A stretch of DNA of 64,000 bases from Ardenticatenaceae bacterium (lineage in GTDB: Bacteria > Chloroflexota > Anaerolineae > Promineifilales > Promineifilaceae): the NCBI GenBank assembly GCA_020634245.1, contig JACKCC010000008.1, positions 434,001-498,000 on the forward strand, in the 5' to 3' direction. The notes beneath the pieces were generated by a model. The model did not search any database, was not told the DNA's origin, and worked only from the letters and a program-made list of their open reading frames with translations. The translations under genes and the position numbers were made by a program. Below are positions 36,376 through 45,488 of this stretch, piece by piece. How positions within the stretch are numbered: position 1 is the first letter of the stretch; every line of letters begins with the position of its first letter.

Positions 36376-37167
36376 ATGAATAGAAAAACGTATCGGTTGT
36401 CGGCTTTATTTGCAGCGGTAGTATTTGTTGGCCTTTCTTTGTTTTTGACGGCTCGCCCGGCGGCGGCTGTTACTCCCTGGGTGAAGTGGCGAATTGATTT
36501 CACTTATCCGGGGAAACTGGATGCTTTGTTGGTCGTGGAGAGAGGCTATACCAATCAATCGGGCGACCACATTGTTGTTGATGTTGTGCAGGAACTGCTG
36601 ACGTGCCAGAGCGTCGGCAATCCTGTTCTCCAAAATGGCAAAGCTATTTTAGATGGCAGTAGTTATTTCCAATGTACAATGCCCAGTGTCAAGGCGATTG
36701 CCGCGCAAGAATGGCAAATGACTATTGCTGATTCCTGCTCCAGTAAACGGCCGTATGTCATCGGACGCGCTTCCATCGAGGGCAGTCCCGCCGATTTCAC
36801 GCCGAGCAACCCCGTTTTTTACCGCGAAGATATCCAATTCGGCATTCCGTTGGACGTGTCAACGCAGAAAGCCAAACTAGCGATGACAATTGATCAGGCT
36901 TTGGCTCAAAGTGATCTCTTCGCCATTGCCCCGGCCGCGCAGCAGTTTGTCGGCTATTTTGCCCGCTCTGGCCCGGCAACGTATGCGCCACACTTTTTTG
37001 TAGATGGCACGAGTCTGGCTCCCACGCCAGCCGCCGTTACGCCGTCGATGTTCCTGACCACATTAGAAACGACGATTTATTTAGGCCATTCCCCGGTTTC
37101 AGGCGATTCTTTCGAAGGGACATTGGGGCCGCTGCGGGTTGATCCGGTTTGTACCGGGACTGGATAA
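36376..37167 (+). CDS. Secreted protein, unknown
   Basis: 263 residues from the ATG at 36376 (AAGGAG 9 bases before). Signal peptide MNRKTYRLSALFAAVVFVGL with a cleavable AAAVT. The mature part has two widely spaced cysteine pairs (LLTCQS...YFQCTMP; DSCSSK), suggesting disulphides, and a pro/ala-rich C-terminus. Family not recognised. Confidence 0.65.
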   Translation: MNRKTYRLSALFAAVVFVGLSLFLTARPAAAVTPWVKWRIDFTYPGKLDALLVVERGYTNQSGDHIVVDVVQELLTCQSVGNPVLQNGKAILDGSSYFQCTMPSVKAIAAQEWQMTIADSCSSKRPYVIGRASIEGSPADFTPSNPVFYREDIQFGIPLDVSTQKAKLAMTIDQALAQSDLFAIAPAAQQFVGYFARSGPATYAPHFFVDGTSLAPTPAAVTPSMFLTTLETTIYLGHSPVSGDSFEGTLGPLRVDPVCTGTG

Positions 37168-37198
37168 CGGCCGTTCCCCTCCCACATTTTACTTCTTC

Positions 37199-37232
37199 AA
37201 GCCGGATGCCTGACCCGCATCCGGCTTTTTTA
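37199..37232 (+). terminator. Terminator after the secreted-protein gene
   Basis: Perfect 11-bp stem AAGCCGGATGC / GCATCCGGCTT (37199-37209 with 37217-37227) and T-run. Confidence 0.9.
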
Positions 37233-37253
37233 TTTCCATAACCTCGCGCAAGT

Positions 37254-37280
37254 CAGGACAAAACCCCCGTTTAGCAGGAC
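37254..37280 (+). promoter_or_regulatory. CAGGAC direct repeat pair, period 21, copy 2
   Basis: CAGGACAAA at 37254 and 37275, 21 bases apart, 110 bases ahead of the small ORF at 37390 and ahead of the gene at 37509. Confidence 0.58.
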
Positions 37281-37389
37281 AAATCGACGCTGTTCTCATG
37301 TTAGCCTTTCTCTCGTGTGTAGGTAACTGTTTGACGGCCGAATAAACGCTTTAGTGGTAACGGCCGTCACCCAATCAAAGGAGAACCTG

Positions 37390-37476
37390 ATGAATAACTT
37401 ACGTCGATTTGTATCCAATAAGCAGCAGCGTGCAGTAACGGCAACTGACGATCTCTCAAAGCGCAATCTCCAGTAA
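37390..37476 (+). CDS. Possible 28-residue peptide
   Basis: ATG with a strong AAGGAG 5 bases upstream, reading MNNLRRFVSNKQQRAVTATD and then DLSKRNLQ before double stops. Basic and polar. It is too short to judge by coding statistics; the ribosome site is the main support. It may be a leader peptide for the gene at 37509. Confidence 0.35.
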   Translation: MNNLRRFVSNKQQRAVTATDDLSKRNLQ

Positions 37477-37508
37477 TAAAACACACTGGCCTGATTGAGG
37501 AGCGGCGT

Positions 37509-37799
37509 ATGGAATATCGCATTGATGGGGCTGTTCCCCCGCCGAGTCTAATGACCAGCGCCAAGACGTTTTCCCTTATTTTGTGCACCGAAGGATTGTA
37601 CGTCATCCATACTGGGCCAGATATGTCCCAAAAGCACAGCAAACTACTGACCGCCGAGCAAATCTCTGCAATCAACATCAAGGAAAACCTGCGCGAGATT
37701 GTCCTGGAGATTCACAGCAGCCAGGGAAAGTACAAATTCCGCCTGCCCCTGGAAGATAAAAACACAGCGGAAACAATGAAACGGGCGTTACGGCCGTAA
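37509..37799 (+). CDS. Small conserved hypothetical protein
   Basis: 96 residues with GAGGAG 9 bases before the ATG. Alternating strands (FSLILCTEGLYVIHTGP, LREIVLEIHSSQGKYKFRLP) and a final helix suggest a PH-like fold, but no family was identified. No membrane segment. Confidence 0.5.
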   Translation: MEYRIDGAVPPPSLMTSAKTFSLILCTEGLYVIHTGPDMSQKHSKLLTAEQISAINIKENLREIVLEIHSSQGKYKFRLPLEDKNTAETMKRALRP

Positions 37800-37942
37800 A
37801 CCGGCCACATGCCCGCTCGGTGCAACATCCGCAAGCGACAGCTCGTTCGATCGTTTTCCGATCGTTTGTTCATTATAGTGTTGTACAGCTTTGAAAAAGA
37901 GCCATCAGCCCCAATTTACAGGTAGTCAAGAAGGAGCATCTT

Positions 37943-40366
37943 ATGTCCAAATCAAAATCATTTTTATATTCAGCAATCACCATATTTTTTGCCGGCAGTA
38001 GTTTGCTGGCCTTTTTATTTTTCTGGCTGGGCAGCGGGGTCAGGCAGTCGCAGGCTGCGCCAAACGCTACATTGTATGTCAACACGGCTGCCGGCAGTGA
38101 CAGCAACAACTGCCTGTCCGCCGGAGCCGCCTGTAAAACGATTGGCGCGGCCGTTGCCAAAGCAGTAGACAACGACACCATCCAAATCGCAGCCGGGACT
38201 TATGCAGAAAACAATATTGAAGTCTTTAAGATTTTAACCATAACGGGAGCTGGCGCTGGCAGTACCATTATCGATGGCAATCATGCGGGACGGGTCATCC
38301 GAACGACCGTTAACCTCACCCTCTCCGGCGTAACCATTCAAAACGGAGCCACTATCACACCTTCCAGCAACATCTTCAACGTCGGCGGCGGCGCGATTTT
38401 GAACAGCGGCGCTTTGATCATTCAGAACAGCGTATTAAAGAACAATTCGGCTCTGGGCAGCGGTGGCGCTATCTTCACATTGAACAACGCTCTCGTCATC
38501 GAAAATACCGAAATTCTCAGTAACACGGCCGAAGGATTAGGCGGTGGCATTTACGGTTACAACGCCAATGGTGCGATTACACTGACCAATTCGCTGCTTG
38601 CCGGAAATACGGCCGTTGGCATTTACGGCGGCGGCATCGACACCAATGGACCTTTGTACCTGCGTGATACCACCGTCCGCGACAACAGTGCCGCTACCTT
38701 TGGTGGCGGTCTAAAAATCCACAATCAAGCAGTCTTGGAAAACGTAACCCTCACCGGTAACCAGTCCGAGTCCGGAGCGGCTCTCTTTTCCCAACAAGGA
38801 GCGATTACGCTCACCAACAGTACCGTCAGTGGTAACACAGCCAACAACAACTATGGCGGCATTTATGTTAGCGGCCCAAGCACATCCATTTACCTGCAAA
38901 ATAGCACCATCGCTAACAACCACCGAACCAACACTGTTGGCACCGGTTACAATGGCCTCATGATAGGCAACAGCGCTTCGGCGGCCATCGTCAACACGAT
39001 TTTTGCCAATAACGATAATCGTAACTGCGGTGGTACAAGCGGCAACTGGACCTCATTGGGCTACAACCTGTCGTCTGATTTTTATTGCGTCTTCACCCAA
39101 ACCCGCGATCAGCAAGGTGTCACGAATCCGCTGCTTGGTCCGCTGGCCGATAACGGCGGCGCAACATTGACTCATGCTTTGCTGCCCGGCAGCCCGGCTA
39201 TTGACGCCGGTACCAATTCGGCCTGTCCTGCAGCCGACCAGCGCGGCGCGGCCCGGCCTTATGACGGCGACAACGACAGTACAGCCACGTGTGATATTGG
39301 TGCATACGAAGCGCAGCATCAACTGACGATTGCCGATGTGTCGGTTTTGGAGGGGAACAGCGGTACGGTAACGGCCGTTTTCACCGTTACGCTTTCCCCC
39401 GACAGCAGCCAGACAGTGACTGTTGACTATGCGACGGCCAATAATTCGGCAACAGCGGGCAGTGACTACACGGCCGTTGCCAACACCCTCACCTTCTCCC
39501 CCGGCCAAACCAGCAAAACCATCAGCGTCCCCGTCATTGGCGACACAAATGATGAGGTTGATGAGACTTTCTTCGTCAATCTGAGCAATCCGACCAACGC
39601 CGAAATCCAGGACAGCCAGGCCATTGGCACTATCATTGACAATGATGGTTTGCCCGCTCTGACCATCTCCGACAAAACATTACTGGAAGGAAACACAGGC
39701 ACAGTTAATGCCGTCTTTAACGTGACTCTCTCTCCGGCCAGCAGCAGCGTGGTGACGGTAAATTATGCGACGGTGAATGGTACGGCCGTTGCCGGGAGTG
39801 ACTATACGGCCGTTGCCAACACCCTCACCTTTGGCATTGGCGAAACCAGCAAACAAATCACCGTACCCATCATCGGCGACAATATCGACGAAGGCAGCAG
39901 CGAGAGCTTCACCGTACAGCTTTCCGGCGCAGTCAACGCCAACATAGACGATGCTCAGGGCAGCGGCACCATCACCGACGACGATACCGCCCGTCTTTCC
40001 CACGGCGTTGGACCATCCGTTTTAGAAGGTGACAGCGGCACAAAAAATGCCACCTTCACCGTTAACCTTTCCACCCCGGCGGCCTTTATCATCACCGTCG
40101 ATTACGTCGTCAGTTCCGGCTATGGTGATACGGGGGCGAAAGAAGGCGAGGATTTCGTCGCTGCTGCCGGCACCCTCACCTTCCAGCCCGGCCAAACCAG
40201 CAAAACTTACAACGTCCAAATTATCGGCGACACCGTTGGTGAAACGGATGAGGTTTTCAGTTCCCTTATCAGCAATGCCAATGCGCCTATTTCGGTCAAC
40301 GGCAGTCTGGCCCATATTTTGAACGACGACAATTACCTGGTTTTCCTGCCAACAATCATTCGTTAG
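37943..40366 (+). CDS. Secreted beta-helix protein with three Calx-beta domains
   Basis: 807 residues. Signal peptide in residues 1-36. Residues about 40-450 are a right-handed parallel beta-helix: a CSLREP/choice-of-anchor-Q type repeat rich in NNSALGSGGAIF and NTAVGIYGGG turns, ending in the PGSPAIDAG..CPAADQRG signature. Three Calx-beta domains follow (about 455-560, 565-665, 675-790), each with DYATxNxxAxAGSDYTAV and an FxVxLSxPxNA tail. The C-terminus is LVFLPTIIR. It is probably a surface-displayed adhesin or polysaccharide-binding protein. Several ACGGCCGT octamers lie at homologous points of the Calx-beta repeats and encode TAV. Confidence 0.88.
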   Translation: MSKSKSFLYSAITIFFAGSSLLAFLFFWLGSGVRQSQAAPNATLYVNTAAGSDSNNCLSAGAACKTIGAAVAKAVDNDTIQIAAGTYAENNIEVFKILTITGAGAGSTIIDGNHAGRVIRTTVNLTLSGVTIQNGATITPSSNIFNVGGGAILNSGALIIQNSVLKNNSALGSGGAIFTLNNALVIENTEILSNTAEGLGGGIYGYNANGAITLTNSLLAGNTAVGIYGGGIDTNGPLYLRDTTVRDNSAATFGGGLKIHNQAVLENVTLTGNQSESGAALFSQQGAITLTNSTVSGNTANNNYGGIYVSGPSTSIYLQNSTIANNHRTNTVGTGYNGLMIGNSASAAIVNTIFANNDNRNCGGTSGNWTSLGYNLSSDFYCVFTQTRDQQGVTNPLLGPLADNGGATLTHALLPGSPAIDAGTNSACPAADQRGAARPYDGDNDSTATCDIGAYEAQHQLTIADVSVLEGNSGTVTAVFTVTLSPDSSQTVTVDYATANNSATAGSDYTAVANTLTFSPGQTSKTISVPVIGDTNDEVDETFFVNLSNPTNAEIQDSQAIGTIIDNDGLPALTISDKTLLEGNTGTVNAVFNVTLSPASSSVVTVNYATVNGTAVAGSDYTAVANTLTFGIGETSKQITVPIIGDNIDEGSSESFTVQLSGAVNANIDDAQGSGTITDDDTARLSHGVGPSVLEGDSGTKNATFTVNLSTPAAFIITVDYVVSSGYGDTGAKEGEDFVAAAGTLTFQPGQTSKTYNVQIIGDTVGETDEVFSSLISNANAPISVNGSLAHILNDDNYLVFLPTIIR

Positions 40367-40377
40367 TGCGATAACGC

Positions 40378-40416
40378 AAAGCCCGTCCGAAGAGAATACG
40401 CTTTGGACGGGCTTTT
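40378..40416 (+). terminator. Terminator after the beta-helix gene
   Basis: 11-bp stem AAAGCCCGTCC / GGACGGGCTTT (40378-40388 with 40405-40415), followed by T. Confidence 0.8.
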
Positions 40417-40446
40417 GGCCCAAGCAAAAAGCCAAAGAGAAACGAG

Positions 40447-40505
40447 TGCCTGGCACAGGGCAAACGTCCTTGCTTATTAGACCATGATCCGCCCTGTGCC
40501 AGGCA
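40447..40505. repeat. Perfect 15-bp inverted repeat, unexplained
   Basis: TGCCTGGCACAGGGC at 40447-40461 and its complement at 40491-40505, with a 29-base loop. It lies downstream of a terminator and does not end in a T-run. Confidence 0.55.
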
Positions 40506-40674
40506 TTACCACAATTTTCCCGCATATACAAAAAGCTAGACTGATTGACCTACAACTTACCTTGTATTATGATCGATAATGTCTTCCATTTTTGTTTGGA
40601 AGCAGTCTGTTTATATAGATTATTCTCTTTTTCTCCGCGTTCACCGCGGTTGTTTTCACAGGGAGATGAAGAAT

Positions 40675-40776
40675 ATGGGTAAAGGGCAGGAAAGAGGCAA
40701 AAAGGGCAAAGACAACAAGCCCAAACTAAGCATCAAAGATAAGAAAAAGCGCAAACAGAAGAAAGAAACCGCCTGA
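40675..40776 (+). CDS. Small lysine-rich protein
   Basis: 33 residues from the ATG at 40675 (GGGAG 9 bases before; an ATG at 40666 is also in frame). MGKGQERGKKGKDNKPKLSI then KDKKKRKQKKETA. Similar very basic GKGxERGNKE-type micro-proteins are common in bacteria, and this one probably binds nucleic acid. It is short but composition and ribosome site support it. Confidence 0.55.
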   Translation: MGKGQERGKKGKDNKPKLSIKDKKKRKQKKETA

Positions 40777-40861
40777 ATGGCTTTTTCTGTCTTTCATTTA
40801 ATCGATCTGTTATCCGGTGAAGGTTTTTCAAGGGTGAGTTGCGGCCGTTTCCACCCACCCA

Positions 40862-41239
40862 TTACTTCTGCTGCAAAAAGTTAACTGCCTCATCCCAATC
40901 ACGAAATAATGTCACGCTCAGGCCTGCATTCCGGGCAAACGTCTCAACAAAATCATGAGAATGGTCATCAGGCGCAACAAGAAGAGCGACAACGGCCGTA
41001 CTGTCCACATCAGGGCTAACCATGTCATCGTAAGCAAATTGATAATTATGGACGACCGAATCCATGTTCCGGGCCTGCCGCACATCCGTTAAATAACGAT
41101 TAATCCCCAATTTGCGCCCCTCGGCATGAGCCGCAACATTTTGCTCCATTGCCGACTGGCTCGTAATTTCTCCCACCACAGTCAAAATAATGTACGTGCC
41201 ATCATCCGATAACTTGACCTCATAAGAAGATGCTGCCAT
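40862..41239 (-). CDS. STAS/SpoIIAA-like domain protein
   Basis: 125 residues. YEVKLSDDGTYIILTVVGEI TSQSAMEQNVAAHAEGRKLG, then NRYLTDVRQARNMDSV and TVLFRDWDEAVNFL match the SpoIIAA-like (STAS) fold found in small stand-alone proteins that bind lipids or regulatory partners. No adjacent anti-sigma factor. Monocistronic. Confidence 0.65.
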   Translation of the reverse strand: MAASSYEVKLSDDGTYIILTVVGEITSQSAMEQNVAAHAEGRKLGINRYLTDVRQARNMDSVVHNYQFAYDDMVSPDVDSTAVVALLVAPDDHSHDFVETFARNAGLSVTLFRDWDEAVNFLQQK

Positions 41240-41334
41240 TTTATTTCCCTATTGAATCGATTCAAAGCGGGAACGGAAAAATATTTTGAATGATGCAGCA
41301 ATGGTTATCCCGGTTCCCCAGAGTAAACCGCAAG

Positions 41335-41480
41335 AACAAACTGTACAGTACCGGCAGTGAGATTCATCTTGACCTCACCTCAGCCGTAACAGGGTCGATT
41401 GACAACGGCCGTTACCTGGCTGTTTGGGAAAACATGGCCGGCGGTTTTAACGGGGATAATTACAACGTGCGCGGCCAATT
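41335..41480 (+). pseudogene. Remnant of a repeat-type surface protein
   Basis: The frame reads IHLDLTSAVTGSIDNGRYLA, VWENMAGGFNGDNYNVRGQL. This resembles one unit of VxxxDGxYVVVWxSxxxDGxxxGVxGQ repeats of secreted proteins, but it lacks a start signal and continues into junk. It is probably a decayed fragment. Confidence 0.3.
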
Positions 41481-41526
41481 AACAGTTCCTAAAGGGCTTT
41501 CCTGCCGGCGGTTATCAAATAAGGAA

Positions 41527-41553
41527 ACGGCCGTTTCGGGTGGAAACGGCCGT
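41527..41553. repeat. Paired ACGGCCGT hairpin, copy 1 (after FDH-Sec)
   Basis: ACGGCCGTTTC-loop GGGTG-GAAACGGCCGT: an 11-bp stem built from two octamers, 20 bases past the FDH stop. The same arrangement occurs at 48092-48121 and 48527-48554. Confidence 0.68.
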
Positions 41554-41573
41554 CTATCCAACAAACTAACAAA

Positions 41574-44252
41574 CTACGCAAATTCAACCAGCTTCCCAAT
41601 TCGCACCGCCGCTACCTTCGTTTCCGGAATCTTGGCCACCGGGTCCAGCGCCGAATTCGTCAGCACATTCGTCGGTGCGTCGGGGAAGTGAAACGTCATC
41701 GACACCACACCGGGCAGGCAAATCTCCGTCACCTTGACCCGGACCACCAGATCGCCGCGCCGCGACTCCACGCCGACCATCTCGCCATCCACCACGCCAA
41801 ACCGTTCCGCGTCCTGCGGATTGATGAGCAGCAGTTCTTCGCCGTTCAAAACGCCCAACCCTTCCTCACGATGGGTCATCGAGCCGCTGTGCCAGTGGAA
41901 CAGGCTGCGGTCCGTTGTCAGCAGCAGCGGATACTCGTCGTCCGGCTGCTCAAACGGGGCACGGTAGCTCAACGGTGAGAAATGCCCCTTGCCCCGCGAG
42001 AACTTATCCTTGTGCAGGAAGCGCGTGCCGGGGTGATCGGTCGTCGGGCAAGGCCACTGCAAACCGGCCGTATCTTCCAGTCGCTCGTAGGTGATGCCGC
42101 CGTAAATGGGCGTCACCCGGTTGATTTCTTCCATGATTTCCTGTGGGCTGTTGAAATCAAAGCCATGATCGCTCATCCGCTGGCCCAGTTGAGCCACAAT
42201 CCACCAGTCGGGCTTGGAATCGCCCACCGGCGGGATGGCCTGGCGCACCCGCTGGACGCGCCGTTCGGTGTTGGTGAAACTGCCATCCTTTTCGGCATAG
42301 GAGGAAGCGGGGAGGATGACGTCGGCGAATTCGGCCGTTTCCGACATAAACAAATCCTGCACCACAAAAAACTCAATCTTTTCCAGCGCCTCGCGCACAT
42401 GGTTGGCATTAGCTTCCGTCAGCAGCGGATTTTCACCCACCAGATACATCGCTTTGATATTACCCTCGGCCATCTCATTGAAAATCTCGACGTGCGTCAG
42501 CCCATTCTCCGGCGATAAGGGCACGCCCCAGGCCGCCTCGAATTTTTTCTGGATGTCTGGATTCGTTACCTGCTGATAGCCGGGATAAACGTTGGGCAGG
42601 CCGCCCAAATCGCAGGCCCCTTGAACATTGTTCTGGCCGCGCAGCGGATTCACACCCGTCGACGGCTTACCCACATTGCCAGTCAGCATCGCCAGATTGG
42701 CCGTGGCCATGACGTTATCGGTGCCGTGCGTGTGCTGGGTGATACCCATTGCGTAATAAAGCGCCGACGGTTTGTGCGTGGCATACAGCCGCGCCGCCGC
42801 CTGGATTTGCGACCAGGGCACGCCGGTGATTTCAGTGACGTATTCCGGCGTAAACTCCTCCAGCGATTCTTTGAATGCTTCAAAGTTCTCGGTGCGCTCG
42901 GCGATAAATTCGTCGTCGGCCAGCCCTTCATCGACAATGACGCGGGCGATGCCCATGAGCAGCACCACGTCGCTGCCCGGCTGATGCTGGATGAAAATGT
43001 CGGCCTGCCGCACCAGATCGATTTCCTTGGGATTGGCGACGATGAGTTTGGCCCCCTTGTTCACCGCCCGCCGGATGCGATGGCCAATGATGGGATGGGC
43101 GGCTGTCGTGTTGGTGCCGATGTTGAAGAAACAGGCTGTGCCATCAATCTCCTGGATGGAGTTGGTCATTGCCCCGCTGCCAAATGCTGTGACCAGACCG
43201 GCCACCGTGGGGCTGTGTCAAAGCCTGGCGCAGTGGTCGACCGTGTTGGTTTGCATCACTGCGCGGGCGAATTTTTGGATTAAGTAATTATCCTCATTCG
43301 TACATTTGGCCGAGGCCAGCGCCGCAAATTGGCGGCCTTTGTAAGGCGCCAGCTTTTCGGCGACTAAATCGAGGGCTTCATCCCAGGTCGCTTCGACGAA
43401 TTCGCCGTCTTTTTTGATGAGGGGCGTCGTCAGCCGGTCGGGATGGTTGATGAAGTTGTAGCCAAAGCGCCCTTTGACGCACAGGCTGCCTTGATTGGAC
43501 GGCCGTTCCCCATCCGCCCGCACACTCACCACCCGATCCCCCTTGACGCCCAGGTATATGCCGCAGCCCACGCCGCAGTAGACGCAGGTGGTCTGGACTT
43601 CGTGGGACGGCCGTATCGTCCGCTTGGGAGCCAGCGAACCCACCGGACAGCGCACCACACACTCGCCGCACGATTCACAAATTGACTCGATGAACGGCTT
43701 GTCGGCAAACGTGCCGACGACGGTGCGGTTGCCTCGTTCGATGAAGCTCAACACGCCCAAACCCACAATTTCGTCGCAGGTGCGCACGCAAATGCCGCAG
43801 GCGATACATTTGTTGGGATCATACTTGAAAAATGGATTCGACGTATCGATAGGCAGCAGTTCGGCGCGTGGCGTGAGATGCATGAGCCGGTCGCCATTCA
43901 CGCCCACACTATCCGCCACGCGCAGCAGCTCGCAGTGATGGCTGGAGCCACAGGAAAGGCATTCCTGGTGGTGGTTGGCGATGAGCAGTTCGGCGTTCAT
44001 CTGCCGCGCCGCACGAATGGCTGGCGTGTCGGTCTTGACTTCCAAGCCATCGGCAACAGGCGTGAGGCAGGACATGACGTTGCGGCCACCTACCTCCACC
44101 TCGCACATCCGGCAAGCCCCCACCGGTTTCAAATCAGGATGGTGGCACAGATGGGGAATATAAATCCCGTTTTCCATTGCCGCATCCAGAATATTGGCAT
44201 CGGCATCGGCCGTAATTTCCATCCCGTCGATTGTTAATTTAATTTTTTTCAT
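41574..44252 (-). CDS. fdhA: Formate dehydrogenase catalytic subunit, selenocysteine type, with NuoG-like N-terminus
   Basis: 892 residues when the TGA at 43218-43220 is read as Sec345. A [2Fe-2S] domain at the N-terminus (HLCHHPDLKPVGACRMCEVE) is followed by two further Fe-S motifs (CLSCGSSHHC; CIACGICVRTC, CESCGECVVRCPVG). The molybdopterin domain starts CVYCGVGCGIYL. The active-site segment is NTVDHCARL-U-HSPTVAGLVTAFGSGAMTNS, exactly the FDH motif in which Sec or Cys ligates Mo/W. Without Sec the gene would be two fragments with no new ribosome site. With the NuoEF protein it should form an NAD(P)-linked formate dehydrogenase. RBS AAGGA; a 14-bp palindrome overlaps it. Confidence 0.93.
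43189..43205 (-). other. Bacterial SECIS hairpin of the FDH gene
   Basis: On the minus strand: GTGGCC-GGTCT-GGTCAC, a 6-bp stem (one G-U) with a GGU-containing 5-base loop, 17 nt long, starting 12 nt after the TGA. This matches the fdhF-type minihelix. Confidence 0.8.
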
Positions 44253-44257
44253 TAGGA

Positions 44258-44271
44258 TTCCTTATAAGGAA
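44258..44271. promoter_or_regulatory. Palindrome overlapping the FDH ribosome site
   Basis: TTCCTTATAAGGAA, perfect 14-bp palindrome just before the FDH start codon. It contains the AAGGA ribosome site and could be an operator. Confidence 0.4.
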
Positions 44272-44364
44272 ACAAGAAATTTGTGTTTATTTCTAAGTGT
44301 CAAACATCATATTTATTCTTGTAATCCTGGATCACTTCCATCGCATCTATATAATCTTGTTGCT

Positions 44365-44372
44365 GAGGATCG
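44365..44372 (+). repeat. 8-bp target duplication, left copy
   Basis: GAGGATCG; the identical right copy is at 45489-45496, directly outside the IS ends. Confidence 0.9.
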
Positions 44373-45488
44373 GGCACTGGGTCTGTAGTATGGGATTTGA
44401 ACAAAATCAAGAAATGAGCGAAAACTCCGCTGTCAAAGACCAATTTGATTGTGGAGAAGAAGCTCATGAATCTCGACTTGTTCAAACCCCTATGTCCTCA
44501 ATGTTACACAGATAATTCAACAATGCATACAACTTATACTGTCCAAAGCGGCCAGGTACGTCAAATACTTCATTGTCACACTTGTGACCACTACTTCTCG
44601 GAAACCAGGGGAATGCCCCTGGCGGGTTTGCGGACACCGCTGAGCCGCATTCAACAAATTTTGACAGCCATTCACGAAGGATTAGGCATCAACGCCGCTT
44701 GTCGAACCTTCAACGTGTCCAAAAACAGCATCAAGGAGTGGGAACGGCGCTTGTCGGCTGTCAAACATGTATTGCTTTTGTACAGTCTATGTCATCAGTT
44801 TCTGCAACAAATCCTGGAAGGGGATGAACTGTACACCAAAGTCCATCATAATCGACCACCATCTGAATCCGAAGGTTGGACGGTGGTCATCATGGAACGC
44901 GCCAGTCGTTTTCTCTGGACGCTCCAATGTGGTCAACGGGACCAGGAATTGTTCACTCAAGCCATTCATGACATATGTCAGGTCATGGCCCAAACGCAAG
45001 ACCTCGCGTTGCTCACCGATGGCGAACGACGCTATGGCAACTTGCTCTTTGCCGCTTGTTGTCGGGCGCTGTACACCGGTAAACCGGGCCGACCCGCCCA
45101 AACGCTGCCTGAAGGGGTTAAAGTGCGCCTGAAAAACAAAGGATTATCGCCTCATTCTGCTCGCCCTAAATATGAAGCGCCACAACGAGAACATCCCCGA
45201 ACGGTACAGAATCTGGCAGAAACGGCGATTCATGCCAATCATGTGGAAGCATTCAACAGCGCACTCAGGCGACAGTTGGCTTGTTTCCGCCGTAAGGCCA
45301 ATACGTATGCTAAATTGAAAAGTGCGTTGCAGCGTCGCTTGGACGTTCACTGGTTGCTGCACAATTTTATTCGTCCCCATTTTACGACGAAGGTGGTCCC
45401 GGCTGTTGCTTTAGGCATCTTCGCCACGGGGTTGTCTTGGGCTCAGTTGTTGACGATTCAGACATTCCCATTCAACTGACCCAGTGCC
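44373..45488 (+). mobile_element. IS1-like insertion sequence, complete, 1116 bp
   Basis: Terminal inverted repeats of 22 bp with 3 mismatches (GGCACTGGGTCTGTAGTATG on the left; GGCACTGGGTCAGTTGAATG read inward from the right). One transposase gene and 8-bp target duplications, as in the IS1 family. No ACGGCCGT inside, unlike the host DNA. It looks intact and recent: the target duplication is perfect and the interrupted gene is otherwise undamaged. Confidence 0.9.
44466..45479 (+). CDS. IS1-family-like transposase
   Basis: 337 residues from the ATG at 44466 (GGAGAAG). An N-terminal zinc finger (CPQCYTDNSTMHTTY ... LHCHTCDHYFSETRGMPLAGL) and a helix-turn-helix (AACRTFNVSKNSIKEWERRL) precede a DDE-type core with DELYTKV, LLTDGERRYGNLLF and a HANHVEAFNSALRRQL segment carrying the glutamate. 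The gene fills the element between the inverted repeats. It is a single-ORF version, without the frameshift of classical IS1. Confidence 0.82.
   Translation: MNLDLFKPLCPQCYTDNSTMHTTYTVQSGQVRQILHCHTCDHYFSETRGMPLAGLRTPLSRIQQILTAIHEGLGINAACRTFNVSKNSIKEWERRLSAVKHVLLLYSLCHQFLQQILEGDELYTKVHHNRPPSESEGWTVVIMERASRFLWTLQCGQRDQELFTQAIHDICQVMAQTQDLALLTDGERRYGNLLFAACCRALYTGKPGRPAQTLPEGVKVRLKNKGLSPHSARPKYEAPQREHPRTVQNLAETAIHANHVEAFNSALRRQLACFRRKANTYAKLKSALQRRLDVHWLLHNFIRPHFTTKVVPAVALGIFATGLSWAQLLTIQTFPFN

Noticed and set aside
43218..43220. Stop codon in the FDH gene read as a frameshift or pseudogene
   Set aside because: The frame is unchanged on both sides, the position is exactly the Sec/Cys active site, and a SECIS-like hairpin follows.
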